Shown here: in pieces, positions 9,307-18,959 of the stretch
Position numbering within the stretch: the first letter of the stretch is position 1
Layout of the letters: each line of letters begins with the position of its first letter
Source: Paracoccus sp. MC1862
GTDB lineage: Bacteria; Pseudomonadota; Alphaproteobacteria; Rhodobacterales; Rhodobacteraceae
DNA length: 64,000 nt
Direction: 5' to 3'
Assembly (NCBI RefSeq): GCF_016617715.1
Contig: NZ_CP067225.1
Location: forward strand, 1,736,001 to 1,800,000
Program-made: the position numbers and the translations under genes
Notes under the pieces: generated by a model
Told to the model about the DNA's origin: nothing
The model's input: only the letters and a program-made list of their open reading frames with translations
Database searches by the model: none

Positions 9307-10635
9307 ATGCCCACACCGCAGATCGAACACCGCTACCCTTGCGAAAGCTGCGGCGGCAGCCTGCAGTTCGCGCCCGGCCAGGACGCGCTGGCCTGCCCCT
9401 ATTGCGGCCACCTGCAGCGCATCTCTCCCGGCGCCGACCGCGCCCCCGCCCGCCAGCCCGAAGAACAGGACCTGCTCCTGCGCGATCCGGCCACTGGCCG
9501 CGCGATCCAGTGGGACGCGGGCCACAAATCGCCGCAACTGCAGGAAATCCCGCTGGAGCGGGGTCTCCGCCTCGACGATCGCAGTGACCTGACGGAAACC
9601 GTCCGCACCCTCTCCTGCCCCAACTGCGGCGCGAAGATCGAGCGTGGCACCGACACCCATGCCGGCCGCTGCCCTTTCTGCGCCACCCCGGTCGTCACCG
9701 ACACCGGCACCACCCGCCTCATCAAACCGCAGGGAGTCCTTCCCTTCGTTCTCACGCAGGACCAGGCACGCGGGGCGCTGGATACCTGGCTCAAGGGCCT
9801 CTGGTTCGCACCGAACGGCCTTCAGCAATACGCCCGCAAGGGGCGCAGGATGCAGGGCGTCTATTCGCCCTTCTGGACCTTCGACGCCGACACCCGCACC
9901 GCCTATCACGGCCAGCGCGGCGACCACTATTACGAAACCGTCTACATCACCCAAGAGGTGAACGGCCGCACGCAGCGCGTTCCCCAGCAGGTCCAGCGCA
10001 CCCGCTGGTCCCGCGCCGCGGGCCGGGTCGCGCGGTCCTTCAACGACGTGCTGATCCTCGCCTCGACCTCGCTGCCCCGCCGCTACACCGACGCGCTGGC
10101 CCCCTGGGACCTGTCGCACCTCGCCGCCTACGATCCCCGCTATCTTTCGGGCTTCCAGGCCGAGGGTTACACGGTTCCCCTGACCGACGGCCACGCCATC
10201 GCCCGGCAGGAGATGGCGGGCGTGATCGCCATGGACGTGCGCCGCGACATCGGCGGCGACGTCCAGCGGATCGAGGCGATGGACACCGACCACAGCAACG
10301 AGACCTTCAAGCACGTCCTGTTGCCGGTCTGGCTCGCGGCCTACAAATACAACGGTAAAAGCTATCGCTTCGTCGTCAACGGCCAGTCCGGGCGGGTGCA
10401 GGGCGACCGCCCCTGGTCGGTCTGGAAGATCGCGCTTGCCGTCATCGTGGCGCTGCTGGCGGCGGCGATCCTGCTGGTCGCCAGCGAAGGCGGCGGCATC
10501 CGTCTCGGCGCAGCAGGATCTGCGCCGGGCATCTTCGCGCCGGTCCGCCATGCATCGGCTCAGGCGCCCCCTGAGGCGCCTTGGCTCGCAGATCCCGCAG
10601 TGCAGGCGCTTTCCCTACCGCTTCAGACCGCATGA
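9307..10635 (+). CDS. Double zinc-ribbon protein with C-terminal membrane helix
   Basis: The 442-residue protein carries two zinc ribbons: Cys12/Cys15 with Cys30/Cys33 (CESCGG, CPYCGH) and Cys104/Cys107 with Cys122/Cys125 (CPNCGA, CPFCAT). A conserved beta-rich body follows (YSPFWTFDADTRTAYHGQRGDHYY). One transmembrane helix near the end (about 379-397, KIALAVIVALLAAAILLV) anchors it. Such proteins often neighbour YdjI-type SPFH genes, and I place it in the same functional set as the SPFH-GYF_2 gene. Its biochemical function is unknown to me. The ATG at 9307 is preferred. The alternative at 9238 lies inside the repeat element upstream and would add residues encoded by a hairpin. Confidence 0.85.
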   Translation: MPTPQIEHRYPCESCGGSLQFAPGQDALACPYCGHLQRISPGADRAPARQPEEQDLLLRDPATGRAIQWDAGHKSPQLQEIPLERGLRLDDRSDLTETVRTLSCPNCGAKIERGTDTHAGRCPFCATPVVTDTGTTRLIKPQGVLPFVLTQDQARGALDTWLKGLWFAPNGLQQYARKGRRMQGVYSPFWTFDADTRTAYHGQRGDHYYETVYITQEVNGRTQRVPQQVQRTRWSRAAGRVARSFNDVLILASTSLPRRYTDALAPWDLSHLAAYDPRYLSGFQAEGYTVPLTDGHAIARQEMAGVIAMDVRRDIGGDVQRIEAMDTDHSNETFKHVLLPVWLAAYKYNGKSYRFVVNGQSGRVQGDRPWSVWKIALAVIVALLAAAILLVASEGGGIRLGAAGSAPGIFAPVRHASAQAPPEAPWLADPAVQALSLPLQTA

Positions 10636-10657
10636 CGGCACCATCGGGGACGGGCCG

Positions 10658-11566
10658 ATGATCCTTTGCACGGGCGAAGCGCTGATCGACATGGTTCCGC
10701 AGCCGGACAGAGCCTTTCGGCCGCTGCCCGGCGGCTCGGTCTACAACACTGCCCTTGCCCTCGGCCGCCTTGGCGCAAGCGCGGGATTCCTGTGGCCGAT
10801 CTCACGCGACGGCTTCGCCAATCTCCTGCTGCGCCCGCTGGCCGAGGCGGGCGTGGATACCTCCGCCTGCCCCCGCAGCGACCGTCCGACGACCCTCGCC
10901 CTCGTCAGCCTTGCGAGGGGCGAGGCGCGCTACACCTTCCACGACGAAGGCTCGGCGGGCCGGATGTTCTCCGCAGGCGACCTGCCGTCCCTGCCCCCGG
11001 ACCTGCAGGCGCTGTTCATCGGCGGAATCAGCCTGGCCGCCGAGCCGTGCGGCGCGACCGTGGAAACATTCGCCGAACGTGCGGCCGCTAGCGGCGTACC
11101 GGTCATGCTCGACCCGAACCTGCGCCCGTTTTTCATCACCGACGAACCCGCTCTCCGCGCCCGGCTCGACCGACTCTTCGGCCTTGCCGCGATCATCAAG
11201 CTCTCCGCCGACGACTGCGGCTGTCTCTGGCCCGGAACGAACCACGAGGCAATCGCCCGCGACCTGCTCGCCCGCGGCACCCGCCTGGTCCTGATGACCA
11301 GGGGCGCGCAGGGCGCCGCCGCAATCACCCCCCGCCACAGGGTCGAAGTGCCAGCCATTCCCGTCACCGTGGCCGACACCATCGGCGCAGGCGACACCTT
11401 CAACGCCGGCATCCTCGACGCGCTTTCCCGCGCAGGCGCCCTGCACAGGCTGGATGACCTCGACGCGCCGACCCTAACCGCAGCCCTGTCCCACGCCGCG
11501 CGGGCCGCCGCCGTCACCGTCTCGCGCCCCGGCGCGAACCCGCCCTGGCGCCACGAACTCGCCTGA
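10658..11566 (+). CDS. PfkB-family carbohydrate kinase, fructokinase-like
   Basis: The 302-residue ribokinase-fold enzyme has both family signatures: an N-terminal glycine-rich block (MILCTGEALIDMVP, then LPGGSVYNTALALGRLG) and the C-terminal ATP/anion-hole motif DTIGAGDTFNAGIL with the catalytic Asp. Bacterial proteins of this pattern usually phosphorylate fructose or another hexose. The exact sugar cannot be read from sequence. The start is preceded by GGGACGGG. It follows the zinc-ribbon gene by 22 bases but is metabolically unrelated to it. Its 3' end is followed immediately by the second copy of the extragenic repeat, and argD converges from the other side. Confidence 0.88.
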   Translation: MILCTGEALIDMVPQPDRAFRPLPGGSVYNTALALGRLGASAGFLWPISRDGFANLLLRPLAEAGVDTSACPRSDRPTTLALVSLARGEARYTFHDEGSAGRMFSAGDLPSLPPDLQALFIGGISLAAEPCGATVETFAERAAASGVPVMLDPNLRPFFITDEPALRARLDRLFGLAAIIKLSADDCGCLWPGTNHEAIARDLLARGTRLVLMTRGAQGAAAITPRHRVEVPAIPVTVADTIGAGDTFNAGILDALSRAGALHRLDDLDAPTLTAALSHAARAAAVTVSRPGANPPWRHELA

Positions 11567-11568
11567 GC

Positions 11569-11641
11569 TTCTTCTTTGCCCAAATATCCGGGGGGGGACG
11601 GGGGCAAAGCCCCCGCACGCATGGCGCAGGGGCAAAGCCCC
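11569..11641. repeat. Extragenic repeat and hairpins, copy 2, bidirectional terminator
   Basis: The same TTCTTTGCCCAAATATCC core as at 9231 is followed by two hairpins with identical AAA loops: GGGGGC-AAA-GCCCCC (11600-11614) and GGGGC-AAA-GCCCC (11629-11641). It fills the gap between the convergent PfkB and argD genes, where a bidirectional terminator is expected. The T-tract quality is modest on both strands. Confidence 0.72.
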
Positions 11642-11648
11642 TTCCGCC

Positions 11649-12821
11649 TCATCCCTCCAGCGAAGCCGCCGCGCGGTGCAGCCGCGCCACCGCTTCGGAA
11701 ATCTCCTCGTCGGAAATGTTCAAGGGCGGCAGCAGCCGCACCACATTGTCCGCCGCGGGCACCGTCAGCAGATGCTCGTCATAGGCGGCGCTGACCACCT
11801 CGGTCGGGGCGAGCTTGCAGCGCAGGCCCAGCATCAGCCCGACCCCGCGCACGCCCTTGAAGACATCGGGATGGGCCGCCACCAGCCCTTCCAGCTTCTG
11901 CCGGAAGAGCGCCCCCTTGCGGTTCACCTCGGCCAGAAAAGCCTCGTCCGCGATGATCTCCATCACCCGGATGCCCACCGCGCAGGCCAGCGGGTTGCCG
12001 CCATAGGTGGACCCGTGGCTGCCGACGCCCATGCCGCTGGCGGCTTCTTCGGTGGCCAGCACCGCGCCCAGCGGAAAGCCCCCCCCGATGCCCTTGGCGA
12101 CCATCATGATGTCGGGCGTGATCCCCGCCCATTCATGCGCGAACAGCCGCCCCGTCCGGCCCATGCCGCATTGCACCTCGTCCAGCACCAGCAGCGCGCC
12201 CGCCTGGTCGCACAGCGCGCGGACCCGGCGGAGATCCTCGTCCGCCATCGGGCGGATGCCGCCCTCGCCCTGCAGCGGCTCCAGCATCACCGCCGCTGTC
12301 CGGTCGGAAATCGCCGCCTCCAGCGCCGCCATGTCCCCCCAGGGCAACGTGCGGAATCCCGGCATCAGGGGGCCGTAGCCCCTCGTCATCTTCTCGGACC
12401 CGGCGGCCGCGATGGCGCCAGTGGACCGGCCGTGGAAGGCGCCCTCGAAGGTCAGGATCTCGATCCGGTCAGGCTGGCCATTCTCGGACCAGTATTTGCG
12501 GACCATCTTGATCGCCAGTTCCGCCGCCTCGGTGCCCGAGTTCGTCACGAAGACCGTATCGGCGAAGGTTCTGTCCACCAGCAACTCGGCCAGCCGCTGC
12601 TGCTGGGGGATCTGGTAAAGGTTGGAAACGTGCCAGATCCGGCCCGCCTGCTCGGTCAGTGCCGTGACCAGATCGGGATTCGCATGGCCCAGCGCGTTGA
12701 CCGCGATGCCCGCGCCGAGGTCGAGGTATCGGGTGCCGTCCACGGCAATGGCCCAGGCGCCCTCGCCCCGGTCAAAGGCGAGGGACGCGCGGTTGTAGGT
12801 CGGCAGGACGGCGTCGATCAT
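11649..12821 (-). CDS. argD: Acetylornithine aminotransferase
   Basis: The 390-residue class III aminotransferase has its PLP-binding lysine at Lys243 in MMVAKGIGGGFPLGA. SGTEAAELAIKMVRKY and LVLDEVQCGMGRTG also match ArgD closely. It makes N-acetylornithine in arginine synthesis and may also act on succinyldiaminopimelate. The start at MIDAVLPTYNR is the normal ArgD beginning; 19 in-frame codons upstream are discounted. In many relatives argF follows argD directly. Here argF lies about 7 kb away on the other strand, so the pair has been separated. The next gene upstream on the same strand is an ABC-2 permease, 151 bases away. Confidence 0.93.
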   Translation of the reverse strand: MIDAVLPTYNRASLAFDRGEGAWAIAVDGTRYLDLGAGIAVNALGHANPDLVTALTEQAGRIWHVSNLYQIPQQQRLAELLVDRTFADTVFVTNSGTEAAELAIKMVRKYWSENGQPDRIEILTFEGAFHGRSTGAIAAAGSEKMTRGYGPLMPGFRTLPWGDMAALEAAISDRTAAVMLEPLQGEGGIRPMADEDLRRVRALCDQAGALLVLDEVQCGMGRTGRLFAHEWAGITPDIMMVAKGIGGGFPLGAVLATEEAASGMGVGSHGSTYGGNPLACAVGIRVMEIIADEAFLAEVNRKGALFRQKLEGLVAAHPDVFKGVRGVGLMLGLRCKLAPTEVVSAAYDEHLLTVPAADNVVRLLPPLNISDEEISEAVARLHRAAASLEG

Positions 12822-12972
12822 GGGTCGGTCCCTTGGCTTTTGCTGGATTTCAGACGAACGAACGGCCCTGTCAGGCAAGGCGCGCGGCGGGACGCATCAG
12901 CGTCGCAGATCAGGTCGAATCGTCGTCATGCGGGCAGCGTTACCAAGCGACGCTGCCAGCTTCAACGCCACG

Positions 12973-13791
12973 TTACGCTTTCATGCGGAAACCGGTGCGC
13001 AGCCACCACCATGCCGGCCCGTTGACCGCCACCACCGTCAGCAGGCAGACCAGCAGCCCCCGGGCCATGGGCGCATCGCTGACGCCGGCAAAGCCATGGC
13101 GCGCGCCGTCGATCAGGTAGAATATCGGGTTCCAGTGGGACAGGCTGCGGAAGGGTTCGGGCAGCGCCTGCACGGAATAGAAGGTGCCCGACAGGAAGGA
13201 CAGCGGCGTCACCACGAAGTTCGTCAGCGCCGCCATCTGGTCGAACTTCTGCGCGATGATCCCGCCAAGGATGCCCAAGCCCCCCAGCATCAGCGCCCCT
13301 AGCAGGATGAAGGCCAGCGCCGCCCACGGATGCGCGGGCGGATGGCCGACCAGCAGCGCCAGCCCGATCCCGATCACCGTTGCGACTAGCAGCGCCCGGA
13401 CCAGGCTGCCGGTCAGGTAGCCCGCCAGGATCTCGGCCGCCGACAGGGGCGGCATCAGCGTGTCCACGATATTGCCCTGCATCTTGGCCGAGATGATGGA
13501 CGACGAGCTGTTGGCGAAAGCCGTCTGGATCACCGTCATCATCAGGATGCCGGGGCCGAGGAACTCGACAAAGGGCAGGCCCATGACCTCGCCCCGGCCG
13601 CGCCCCAGCGCCACGACGAAGACCACAACGAACAGCCCCGCCGTCATCAGCGGCGCCAGCACCGTCTGCTGCCAGACGGTCATGAAGCGCTGGATCTCGC
13701 GCGCGGCCAGCGTGGCCGTTCCCAGCCAGTTGATCCGGCCGAAGCGGCGGACGGGCATGGCGCCATAGTCGGCAGGGGCGGGACGAGGCAT
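12973..13791 (-). CDS. ABC-2 type transporter permease
   Basis: The 272-residue protein has six hydrophobic segments and the ABC-2 family pattern, with the conserved central stretch ANSSSSIISAKMQGNIVDTLMPPLS and PLSFLSGTFYSVQALPEPF before the last helices. It resembles the YadH-type permeases that pair with a YadG ATPase to export lipids, polysaccharides or drugs. No ATPase gene lies next to it, so it must use a partner encoded elsewhere. It is divergent from gcrA, with 107 bases between the two starts. The substrate is unknown. Confidence 0.88.
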   Translation of the reverse strand: MPRPAPADYGAMPVRRFGRINWLGTATLAAREIQRFMTVWQQTVLAPLMTAGLFVVVFVVALGRGRGEVMGLPFVEFLGPGILMMTVIQTAFANSSSSIISAKMQGNIVDTLMPPLSAAEILAGYLTGSLVRALLVATVIGIGLALLVGHPPAHPWAALAFILLGALMLGGLGILGGIIAQKFDQMAALTNFVVTPLSFLSGTFYSVQALPEPFRSLSHWNPIFYLIDGARHGFAGVSDAPMARGLLVCLLTVVAVNGPAWWWLRTGFRMKA

Positions 13792-13898
13792 GACGGCGAT
13801 CCTTGAAACTGCGGGCGCGGGGCGCTATTTCCGGGCATTCCCGGTTAGAACCGCGCGCCGCGGCTTGTGCAAGCCCGACAGCCGCCAAGGAGCAACCC

Positions 13899-14495
13899 AT
13901 GTCCTGGACCGACGACCGCGTCGAGACGCTGAAACGCATGTGGGCAGAAGGCCAGTCGGCCAGCCAGATCGCCAAGGAGCTTGGCGGCGTCACCCGCAAC
14001 GCCGTGATCGGCAAGGTCCACCGCCTGGGCCTGTCGAACCGCACCGAGAGCGAGGAGCAGCCCGCCGCCCCTGCCCCCGAGCCAACGCCCGAGCCCGTCG
14101 TCGCCCCTGTGGCCGAGGCACCCCCTGCCGAGCGCCCCGCGCCCCCCCAGCCCGAGCCCGAGGCGGAAGCCCCCCCGCAGCCCGAGCCCGCGCCGCAGCC
14201 GGTCTTCATCCCTCGCCGTCCGATCGTGCCCGCGGGCCAGCCGCTGCCGCCGCAGCCCTCGGCCAACGAGATCTCGCCCGAGACGCTGGCCTCGGTTCGC
14301 GAGGTCGAGAAGCGCGCCCTGAAGCTATCGCTGATGGAACTGACCGAGCGCACCTGCAAATGGCCGATCGGCGACCCGGCGACCGACAAGTTCTGGTTCT
14401 GCGGCCTGCCCAGCCAGGCCGGCAAGCCCTATTGCGACGCCCATGTCGGTGTGGCCTTCCAGCCGATGAGCGCCCGGCGGGACCGCCGGCGGTAA
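13899..14495 (+). CDS. gcrA: GcrA cell-cycle regulator
   Basis: The 198-residue protein opens with the GcrA DNA-binding domain (MSWTDDRVETLKRMWAEG, then GGVTRNAVIGKVHRLGLS). It ends in the sigma-70-binding C-terminal region with CKWPIGDP and FWFCGLPSQAGKPYCDAH. GcrA is an alphaproteobacterial activator that works at CcrM-methylated promoters of cell-cycle genes by holding sigma-70. Between the domains is a long proline/glutamate-rich linker (about residues 52-120), which makes this protein somewhat longer than the Caulobacter one (about 173 residues). A good ribosome-binding site (AAGGAG) precedes the start. It is strong evidence for an alphaproteobacterial chromosome. Confidence 0.95.
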   Translation: MSWTDDRVETLKRMWAEGQSASQIAKELGGVTRNAVIGKVHRLGLSNRTESEEQPAAPAPEPTPEPVVAPVAEAPPAERPAPPQPEPEAEAPPQPEPAPQPVFIPRRPIVPAGQPLPPQPSANEISPETLASVREVEKRALKLSLMELTERTCKWPIGDPATDKFWFCGLPSQAGKPYCDAHVGVAFQPMSARRDRRR

Positions 14496-14995
14496 GGGCA
14501 AGCCCTTCCGCGTCGGCGCCACGGTTCCTGGCTGGGGCTCCCTGCCCCATCAATGGGACCATGCGCCCATCACTTCCCGAGAAGATTTCCGTTTGACCCA
14601 AGCGATTTAGGGATTTCTTAATCCTCCAGTGGGAAAGTCGGAGTCGCGGTACAGGCGGGGACGCCGATGACCGCTCCGGACCGAGGCGCCCTTGTTCCCT
14701 GCTTCACCGCCGGAACGGGGCGTCCTTTTACCCGGACAAGCGCAATGACTCCACAACCGCCCGTCATCATTTCTCCAGCCTTCAGCCGCTGCGCCTCCTG
14801 ATCCAAGGGCCTCGCCATGGCTGAAATGCGCCCGCGACGCGCTTCGATCAGCCAAAGCCACCTTTCGACCAGCGAGTTCTGGACCATTTTCCTGCTGCTC
14901 GGGCCGGATAAAAATATCCCGGGGAAGCCGTGCAACGCATGGCAGGGGCAGCGCCCCATCTGATCGGATGCCATCGCCGGCAGCGACCTGATCCC
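14496..14995. other. Gene-poor stretch between gcrA and a small secreted protein
   Basis: I see no convincing gene in these 500 bases. Open frames exist on both strands but have irregular codon use and no start signals. A fragment near 14906-14918 shares AAATATCCCGGGG with the extragenic repeat at 9231. The stretch may be decayed coding sequence, but I recognise no family in it. Confidence 0.5.
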
Positions 14996-15346
14996 TCAAC
15001 CCGGACAGCGAGTTCCCGAGAAGCTCCGGCCTTCTCCGAACCGTATGTCGATCCGTGCCTCCGTGATCCGCAGGTCGACCTGCTCTTGCCCACATTCCTC
15101 ACCCTCGGACATGCAGGCCCAGGTCGCGCGTTGCCAGCCATCGGCAAGCCCCTGCCGCCCGGTGACGCGCTCGTAATGGTTTTCGGTGATGCTGAACCTG
15201 CCCGCGCCGACAGAGATGATGCCCTCGCCCCCCGCCTCCATCGGGCAGTTGTTGCGATAACCCTCGATGTAATAGAGATCGTCGGCCCGTGCGGCGACTG
15301 TTGCCGCAGCCAGCGCAAGCGCGGCGGAAATCAGAAAGCGGATCAT
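14996..15346 (-). CDS. Small secreted protein of unknown function
   Basis: The 116-residue product starts with a clear Sec signal peptide (RFLISAALALAAATVAARA, cleavage expected near residue 21). The mature part is about 95 residues, with Cys in YRNNCPMEAG, WACMSEGEECGQE and the C-terminal GTRCPG, so disulphides in the periplasm are likely. I do not recognise the family. It is transcribed away from metG, with a 156-base shared upstream region; a GGAGAG-like site lies in front of the start. Short conserved alphaproteobacterial periplasmic proteins of this size are common. Confidence 0.72.
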   Translation of the reverse strand: MIRFLISAALALAAATVAARADDLYYIEGYRNNCPMEAGGEGIISVGAGRFSITENHYERVTGRQGLADGWQRATWACMSEGEECGQEQVDLRITEARIDIRFGEGRSFSGTRCPG

Positions 15347-15502
15347 GGAAAACTCTCCTTGAAATAACCTGTTGCCCCATCATGGACACGTATCGCTGCC
15401 CTGCCCAGACCCGAACTACCGCGCATTCGAAACAACGACCTGCCGCTGGCAATGACTGCGCCCCTTGGGTAAACAGCCCCCGACCTGCCTTCAGGAGCCC
15501 CA

Positions 15503-17221
15503 ATGGCCCGCCATCTCATCACCTCCGCCATCCCCTATATCAACGGCATCAAACACCTGGGGAACCTCGTTGGCAGCCAGTTGCCTGCAGACCTCTTCGC
15601 CCGCTACCAGCGCGGGCGCGGGTGCGAGGTGATGTTCCTTTGTGCCACGGACGAGCATGGCACCCCCGCGGAACTCGCCGCCGCCAAGGCGGGCAAGCCG
15701 ATCGAGGTCTTCTGCGCCGAGATGCATCAGGTGCAGGCCGACATCGCCCGCCGCTTCGGCCTGTCCTTCGACCATTTCGGGCGCTCCTCCAGTCCCCAGA
15801 ACCACCGCCTGACCCAGCATTTCGCGGGCAAGCTGGATCAGAACGGCCTGATCGCCGAGGTTTCCGAACGGCAGGTCTATTCCAACGCCGACGGCCGCTT
15901 CCTGCCCGACCGCTACATCGAGGGCACCTGCCCCAATTGCGGCTATGACAAGGCCCGCGGCGACCAGTGTGAAAACTGCACCAAGCAGCTCGATCCGACC
16001 GACCTGATCGAGCCGCGCTCGGCGATCAGCGGCTCGACCGACCTGGAAATTCGCGAGACCAAGCACCTCTACCTGCGCCAGTCGGCCTTGCGGCAGGAGC
16101 TTTCGGACTGGATCGACAGCAAGACCGACTGGCCGATCCTGACGACCTCGATCGCCCGGAAATGGCTGAACGACGGCGACGGCCTGCAGGACCGGGGCAT
16201 CACCCGCGACCTCGACTGGGGCATTCCCGTCCGCAAGGGCGACCAGCCCTGGCCGGGGATGGAGGGCAAGGTCTTCTACGTCTGGTTCGACGCCCCCATC
16301 GAATACATTGCGGCCACTGCCGAATGGGCTGATGCGCACGGCAAGCCCGCCGGGGAATGGCGCCGCTGGTGGCGTCTGGACGAGGGCGCCGAGGACGTGC
16401 GCTACACCCAGTTCATGGGCAAGGACAACGTGCCCTTCCACACGCTGTCCTTCCCCGCGACGATCATCGGCTCGGGCGAGCCATGGAAGCTGGTCGATTA
16501 CATCAAGTCCTTCAACTACCTGACCTATGACGGCGGGCAGTTCTCGACCTCGCAGGGGCGCGGGGTATTCCAGGACCAGGCGCTGTCGATCCTGCCCGCC
16601 GATTACTGGCGCTGGTGGCTGTTGTCCCACGCGCCCGAGGGTTCGGACGCCGAGTTCACCTGGGAAAACTTCCAGGTCTCGGTGAACAAGGATCTCGCGG
16701 ACATTCTGGGCAACTTCGTCAGCCGCATCACCAAGTTCTGCCGGTCCAAGTTCGGCGAGACGATCCCTGAGGGCGGCGCCCACGGTCCCGAGGAACAGGC
16801 GCTGATCAAGGCCCTGACCAGCCGCATCCGCGCCTACGAGGGCTTCATGGAGGCGATGGAGGTCCGCAAGGCCGCGAACGAGCTGCGCGCGATCTGGGGC
16901 TTGGGCAACGAATACCTGCAATCGGCTGCGCCCTGGTCCAGCTTCAAGACCGACCCTGAAAGGGCCGCGATGCAGGTGCGGCTGGGCATCAACCTGATCC
17001 GCCTTTACGCGGTGCTGTCCGCGCCCTTCATCCCCTTCGCCGCCGACTCGATGCTGGCCGCGATGCGGACGCAAGACCGCAGTTGGCCCGACAACGTGAC
17101 TGCCGCGCTGGACACCTTGACCGCCGGCCATGCCTTCGAGGTGCCCGAGGTGCTGTTCGCCAAGATCACCGACGAGCAGCGCGACGAATGGCAGGAGCGG
17201 TTCCAAGGCGTCCGTGACTGA
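15503..17221 (+). CDS. metG: Methionyl-tRNA synthetase
   Basis: The 572-residue class I synthetase has the HIGH-type motif as HLGN (residues 17-20, in [16 protein letters not shown]). [18 protein letters not shown] zinc knuckle lies near residues 144-160, and the KMSKS loop appears as QFSTS in [13 protein letters not shown]. The FSTS form is typical of the archaeal-like MetRS branch; the usual leading Lys is Gln here. The enzyme charges tRNA-Met for initiation and elongation. AGGAG seven bases upstream sets the start. It overlaps the next gene, a TSUP permease, by eight bases. Confidence 0.95.
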   Translation: MARHLITSAIPYINGIKHLGNLVGSQLPADLFARYQRGRGCEVMFLCATDEHGTPAELAAAKAGKPIEVFCAEMHQVQADIARRFGLSFDHFGRSSSPQNHRLTQHFAGKLDQNGLIAEVSERQVYSNADGRFLPDRYIEGTCPNCGYDKARGDQCENCTKQLDPTDLIEPRSAISGSTDLEIRETKHLYLRQSALRQELSDWIDSKTDWPILTTSIARKWLNDGDGLQDRGITRDLDWGIPVRKGDQPWPGMEGKVFYVWFDAPIEYIAATAEWADAHGKPAGEWRRWWRLDEGAEDVRYTQFMGKDNVPFHTLSFPATIIGSGEPWKLVDYIKSFNYLTYDGGQFSTSQGRGVFQDQALSILPADYWRWWLLSHAPEGSDAEFTWENFQVSVNKDLADILGNFVSRITKFCRSKFGETIPEGGAHGPEEQALIKALTSRIRAYEGFMEAMEVRKAANELRAIWGLGNEYLQSAAPWSSFKTDPERAAMQVRLGINLIRLYAVLSAPFIPFAADSMLAAMRTQDRSWPDNVTAALDTLTAGHAFEVPEVLFAKITDEQRDEWQERFQGVRD

Positions 17222-17987
17222 GGTCGGCTGGACCGCGCTGCTGGCCTTCTGGGGGCTGGCGGCGCTCGGCGCGTGGTCCCAGACTCTGACCGGCTTCGCG
17301 CTGGGGTTGATCGTGATGAGCGGGACGACGCTGTTCGGCCTGTTGCCGGTGCCGGTGACGGCGCAGATCATCTCGGTCCTGGTGCTGCTGAACGGAGCGA
17401 TGGTGCTGTGGCGCGACCACCACCATGCCGACCGCAAGGCGGTGATCGCGGCCGTCGTCGGCGCGGTGCCGATGATCGCGCTGGGCTACTGGCTGCTGCA
17501 ATGGATGGTGGGCTCGGCGCTGGAATGGCTGCGGCTGATCCTGGGTGTCTTCATCGCGGCGGCGGCGCTGCAACTGGTGCACCGGCCGCAGCCTTGGGAC
17601 GACCGCTCGCCCACCCCGGCCTTCGGCATCGCGGGGGCGACCGGCGGGATCATGGGGGGGCTGTTCGCGACCTCGGGGCCGCCGCTGATCTGGCTCTTGT
17701 ATCGCCAGCCGCTGGCGCTGGACACGATCCGAGTGACGCTGGTGAGCTATTTCGTCATCACCCAGGCCTTCCGGCTGGTGCTGACGGTGGCGGACCGCAG
17801 CTTCGACCGACTGACGGCGGTGGCGCTGGCCGGCGCGCTGCTGGCGGTGGCTTTCGGAACATGGGCGGCGCGGCGCTTTCCGCCGCCGGTCTCGGCGCTG
17901 GCGATCCGGCGGGCGGCGCTGGTGCTGCTGTTCCTGTCGGGCGTGGGGCTGATCGGCACGGCGGGCATGGCACTGGCGCGCGGTTGA
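17214..17987 (+). CDS. TSUP (TauE/SafE) family permease
   Basis: The 257-residue membrane protein has about eight hydrophobic segments and the duplicated TSUP pattern: [19 protein letters not shown] in the first half, and [23 protein letters not shown], with the conserved ATSGPP, in the second. TSUP proteins export sulfite, sulfoacetate or other small organosulfur and carboxylate anions. The substrate here is not evident. The start is a GTG inside the end of metG, giving an eight-base overlap and hence translational coupling. The longer upstream reading lies wholly within metG and is discarded. Confidence 0.85.
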   Translation: MTEVGWTALLAFWGLAALGAWSQTLTGFALGLIVMSGTTLFGLLPVPVTAQIISVLVLLNGAMVLWRDHHHADRKAVIAAVVGAVPMIALGYWLLQWMVGSALEWLRLILGVFIAAAALQLVHRPQPWDDRSPTPAFGIAGATGGIMGGLFATSGPPLIWLLYRQPLALDTIRVTLVSYFVITQAFRLVLTVADRSFDRLTAVALAGALLAVAFGTWAARRFPPPVSALAIRRAALVLLFLSGVGLIGTAGMALARG

Positions 17988-18038
17988 CCTCGGGCGCAAC
18001 GCCCCGCAACCTCGCCCCGCATCCAGATTCGAGGCCCC

Positions 18039-18959
18039 ATGACCCATTGCATCCTCATCGGCGCCCCTGTGGACAGCGGACAGCAGCGGCCCGGATGCCT
18101 GATGGGGCCTGCCGCCTATCGCGTGGCCGGGATCGCGCGGACTCTGGAAAGCCTCGGCCATGGGGTCGAGGACCGGGGCGACCTTGCGCCGGGGCCGCTG
18201 GGCCGCGAGACGACCGGTAACGCGGCCGTCCGGCACCTGCCCGAGACGCTCGCCTGGACCCGCGCGCTGGCCCATGCGGGCGAGGGGGCAATGGCCGAGG
18301 GGATGCCGATCTTCATGGGGGGCGACCATTCGCTGTCGCTGGGATCGGTCGCGGGCGTGGCGGCCCATGCCAGGGCGCGGGGGCGGCCCCTGTTCGTGCT
18401 GTGGCTGGACGCGCATTCCGACATCCACAGCGTCGAGACGACCAAGTCAGGGAATCTGCACGGGACTCCGCTGGCCTATCTGACAGGGCGGCCGGGATTC
18501 GGCGCCTTCCCCCCCTTCCCGGCCCCGGTCCCCGAGGAGAACATCTGCCTGTTCGGCATCCGCAGCGTCGATCCGGCAGAGCACGCGGCGCTGGAAGCCT
18601 CCGAGATCGTGGTCAACGACATGCGGGTGCTGGACGAGTTCGGCTTTGCCGTGCCGATGCGGGCTTTTCTTGAGAAGGTCCGCGCCGCGAACGGGATGCT
18701 ACATGTCAGCCTCGACGTGGATTTCCTTGACCCGTCCGTCGCGCCGGCGGTGGGCACAACGGTTCCCGGCGGGGCGACCTTCCGCGAGGCGCATCTGGTC
18801 TGCGAGCTGATTCACGAAAGCGGGCTGATGACTTCGCTGGATCTTGTGGAACTCAATCCTTTCCTCGACGAGCGGGGCAAGACGGCGCGGATGATGGTGG
18901 ATCTTGTCGGCAGCCTGATGGGGCGCAAGGTCTTCGACCGACCGACGCGGTCGGGGTAG
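18039..18959 (+). CDS. rocF: Arginase
   Basis: The 306-residue ureohydrolase has all manganese-binding motifs: GGDHSLSLG, LWLDAHSDIH and SLDVDFLDPSVAPAVGT. SGNLHGTPLAYLTG also marks a true arginase rather than agmatinase. It hydrolyses arginine to ornithine and urea. It stands 51 bases after the TSUP permease and about 400 before argF, so genes that consume and make arginine lie side by side. They are probably expressed from separate signals, given the hairpin and long leader between them. Confidence 0.95.
   Translation: MTHCILIGAPVDSGQQRPGCLMGPAAYRVAGIARTLESLGHGVEDRGDLAPGPLGRETTGNAAVRHLPETLAWTRALAHAGEGAMAEGMPIFMGGDHSLSLGSVAGVAAHARARGRPLFVLWLDAHSDIHSVETTKSGNLHGTPLAYLTGRPGFGAFPPFPAPVPEENICLFGIRSVDPAEHAALEASEIVVNDMRVLDEFGFAVPMRAFLEKVRAANGMLHVSLDVDFLDPSVAPAVGTTVPGGATFREAHLVCELIHESGLMTSLDLVELNPFLDERGKTARMMVDLVGSLMGRKVFDRPTRSG

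Noticed and set aside
14618..14974. A 118-codon minus-strand frame as a gene
   Set aside because: No family resemblance, no start signal and codon use unlike its neighbours. It is left as gene-poor sequence.
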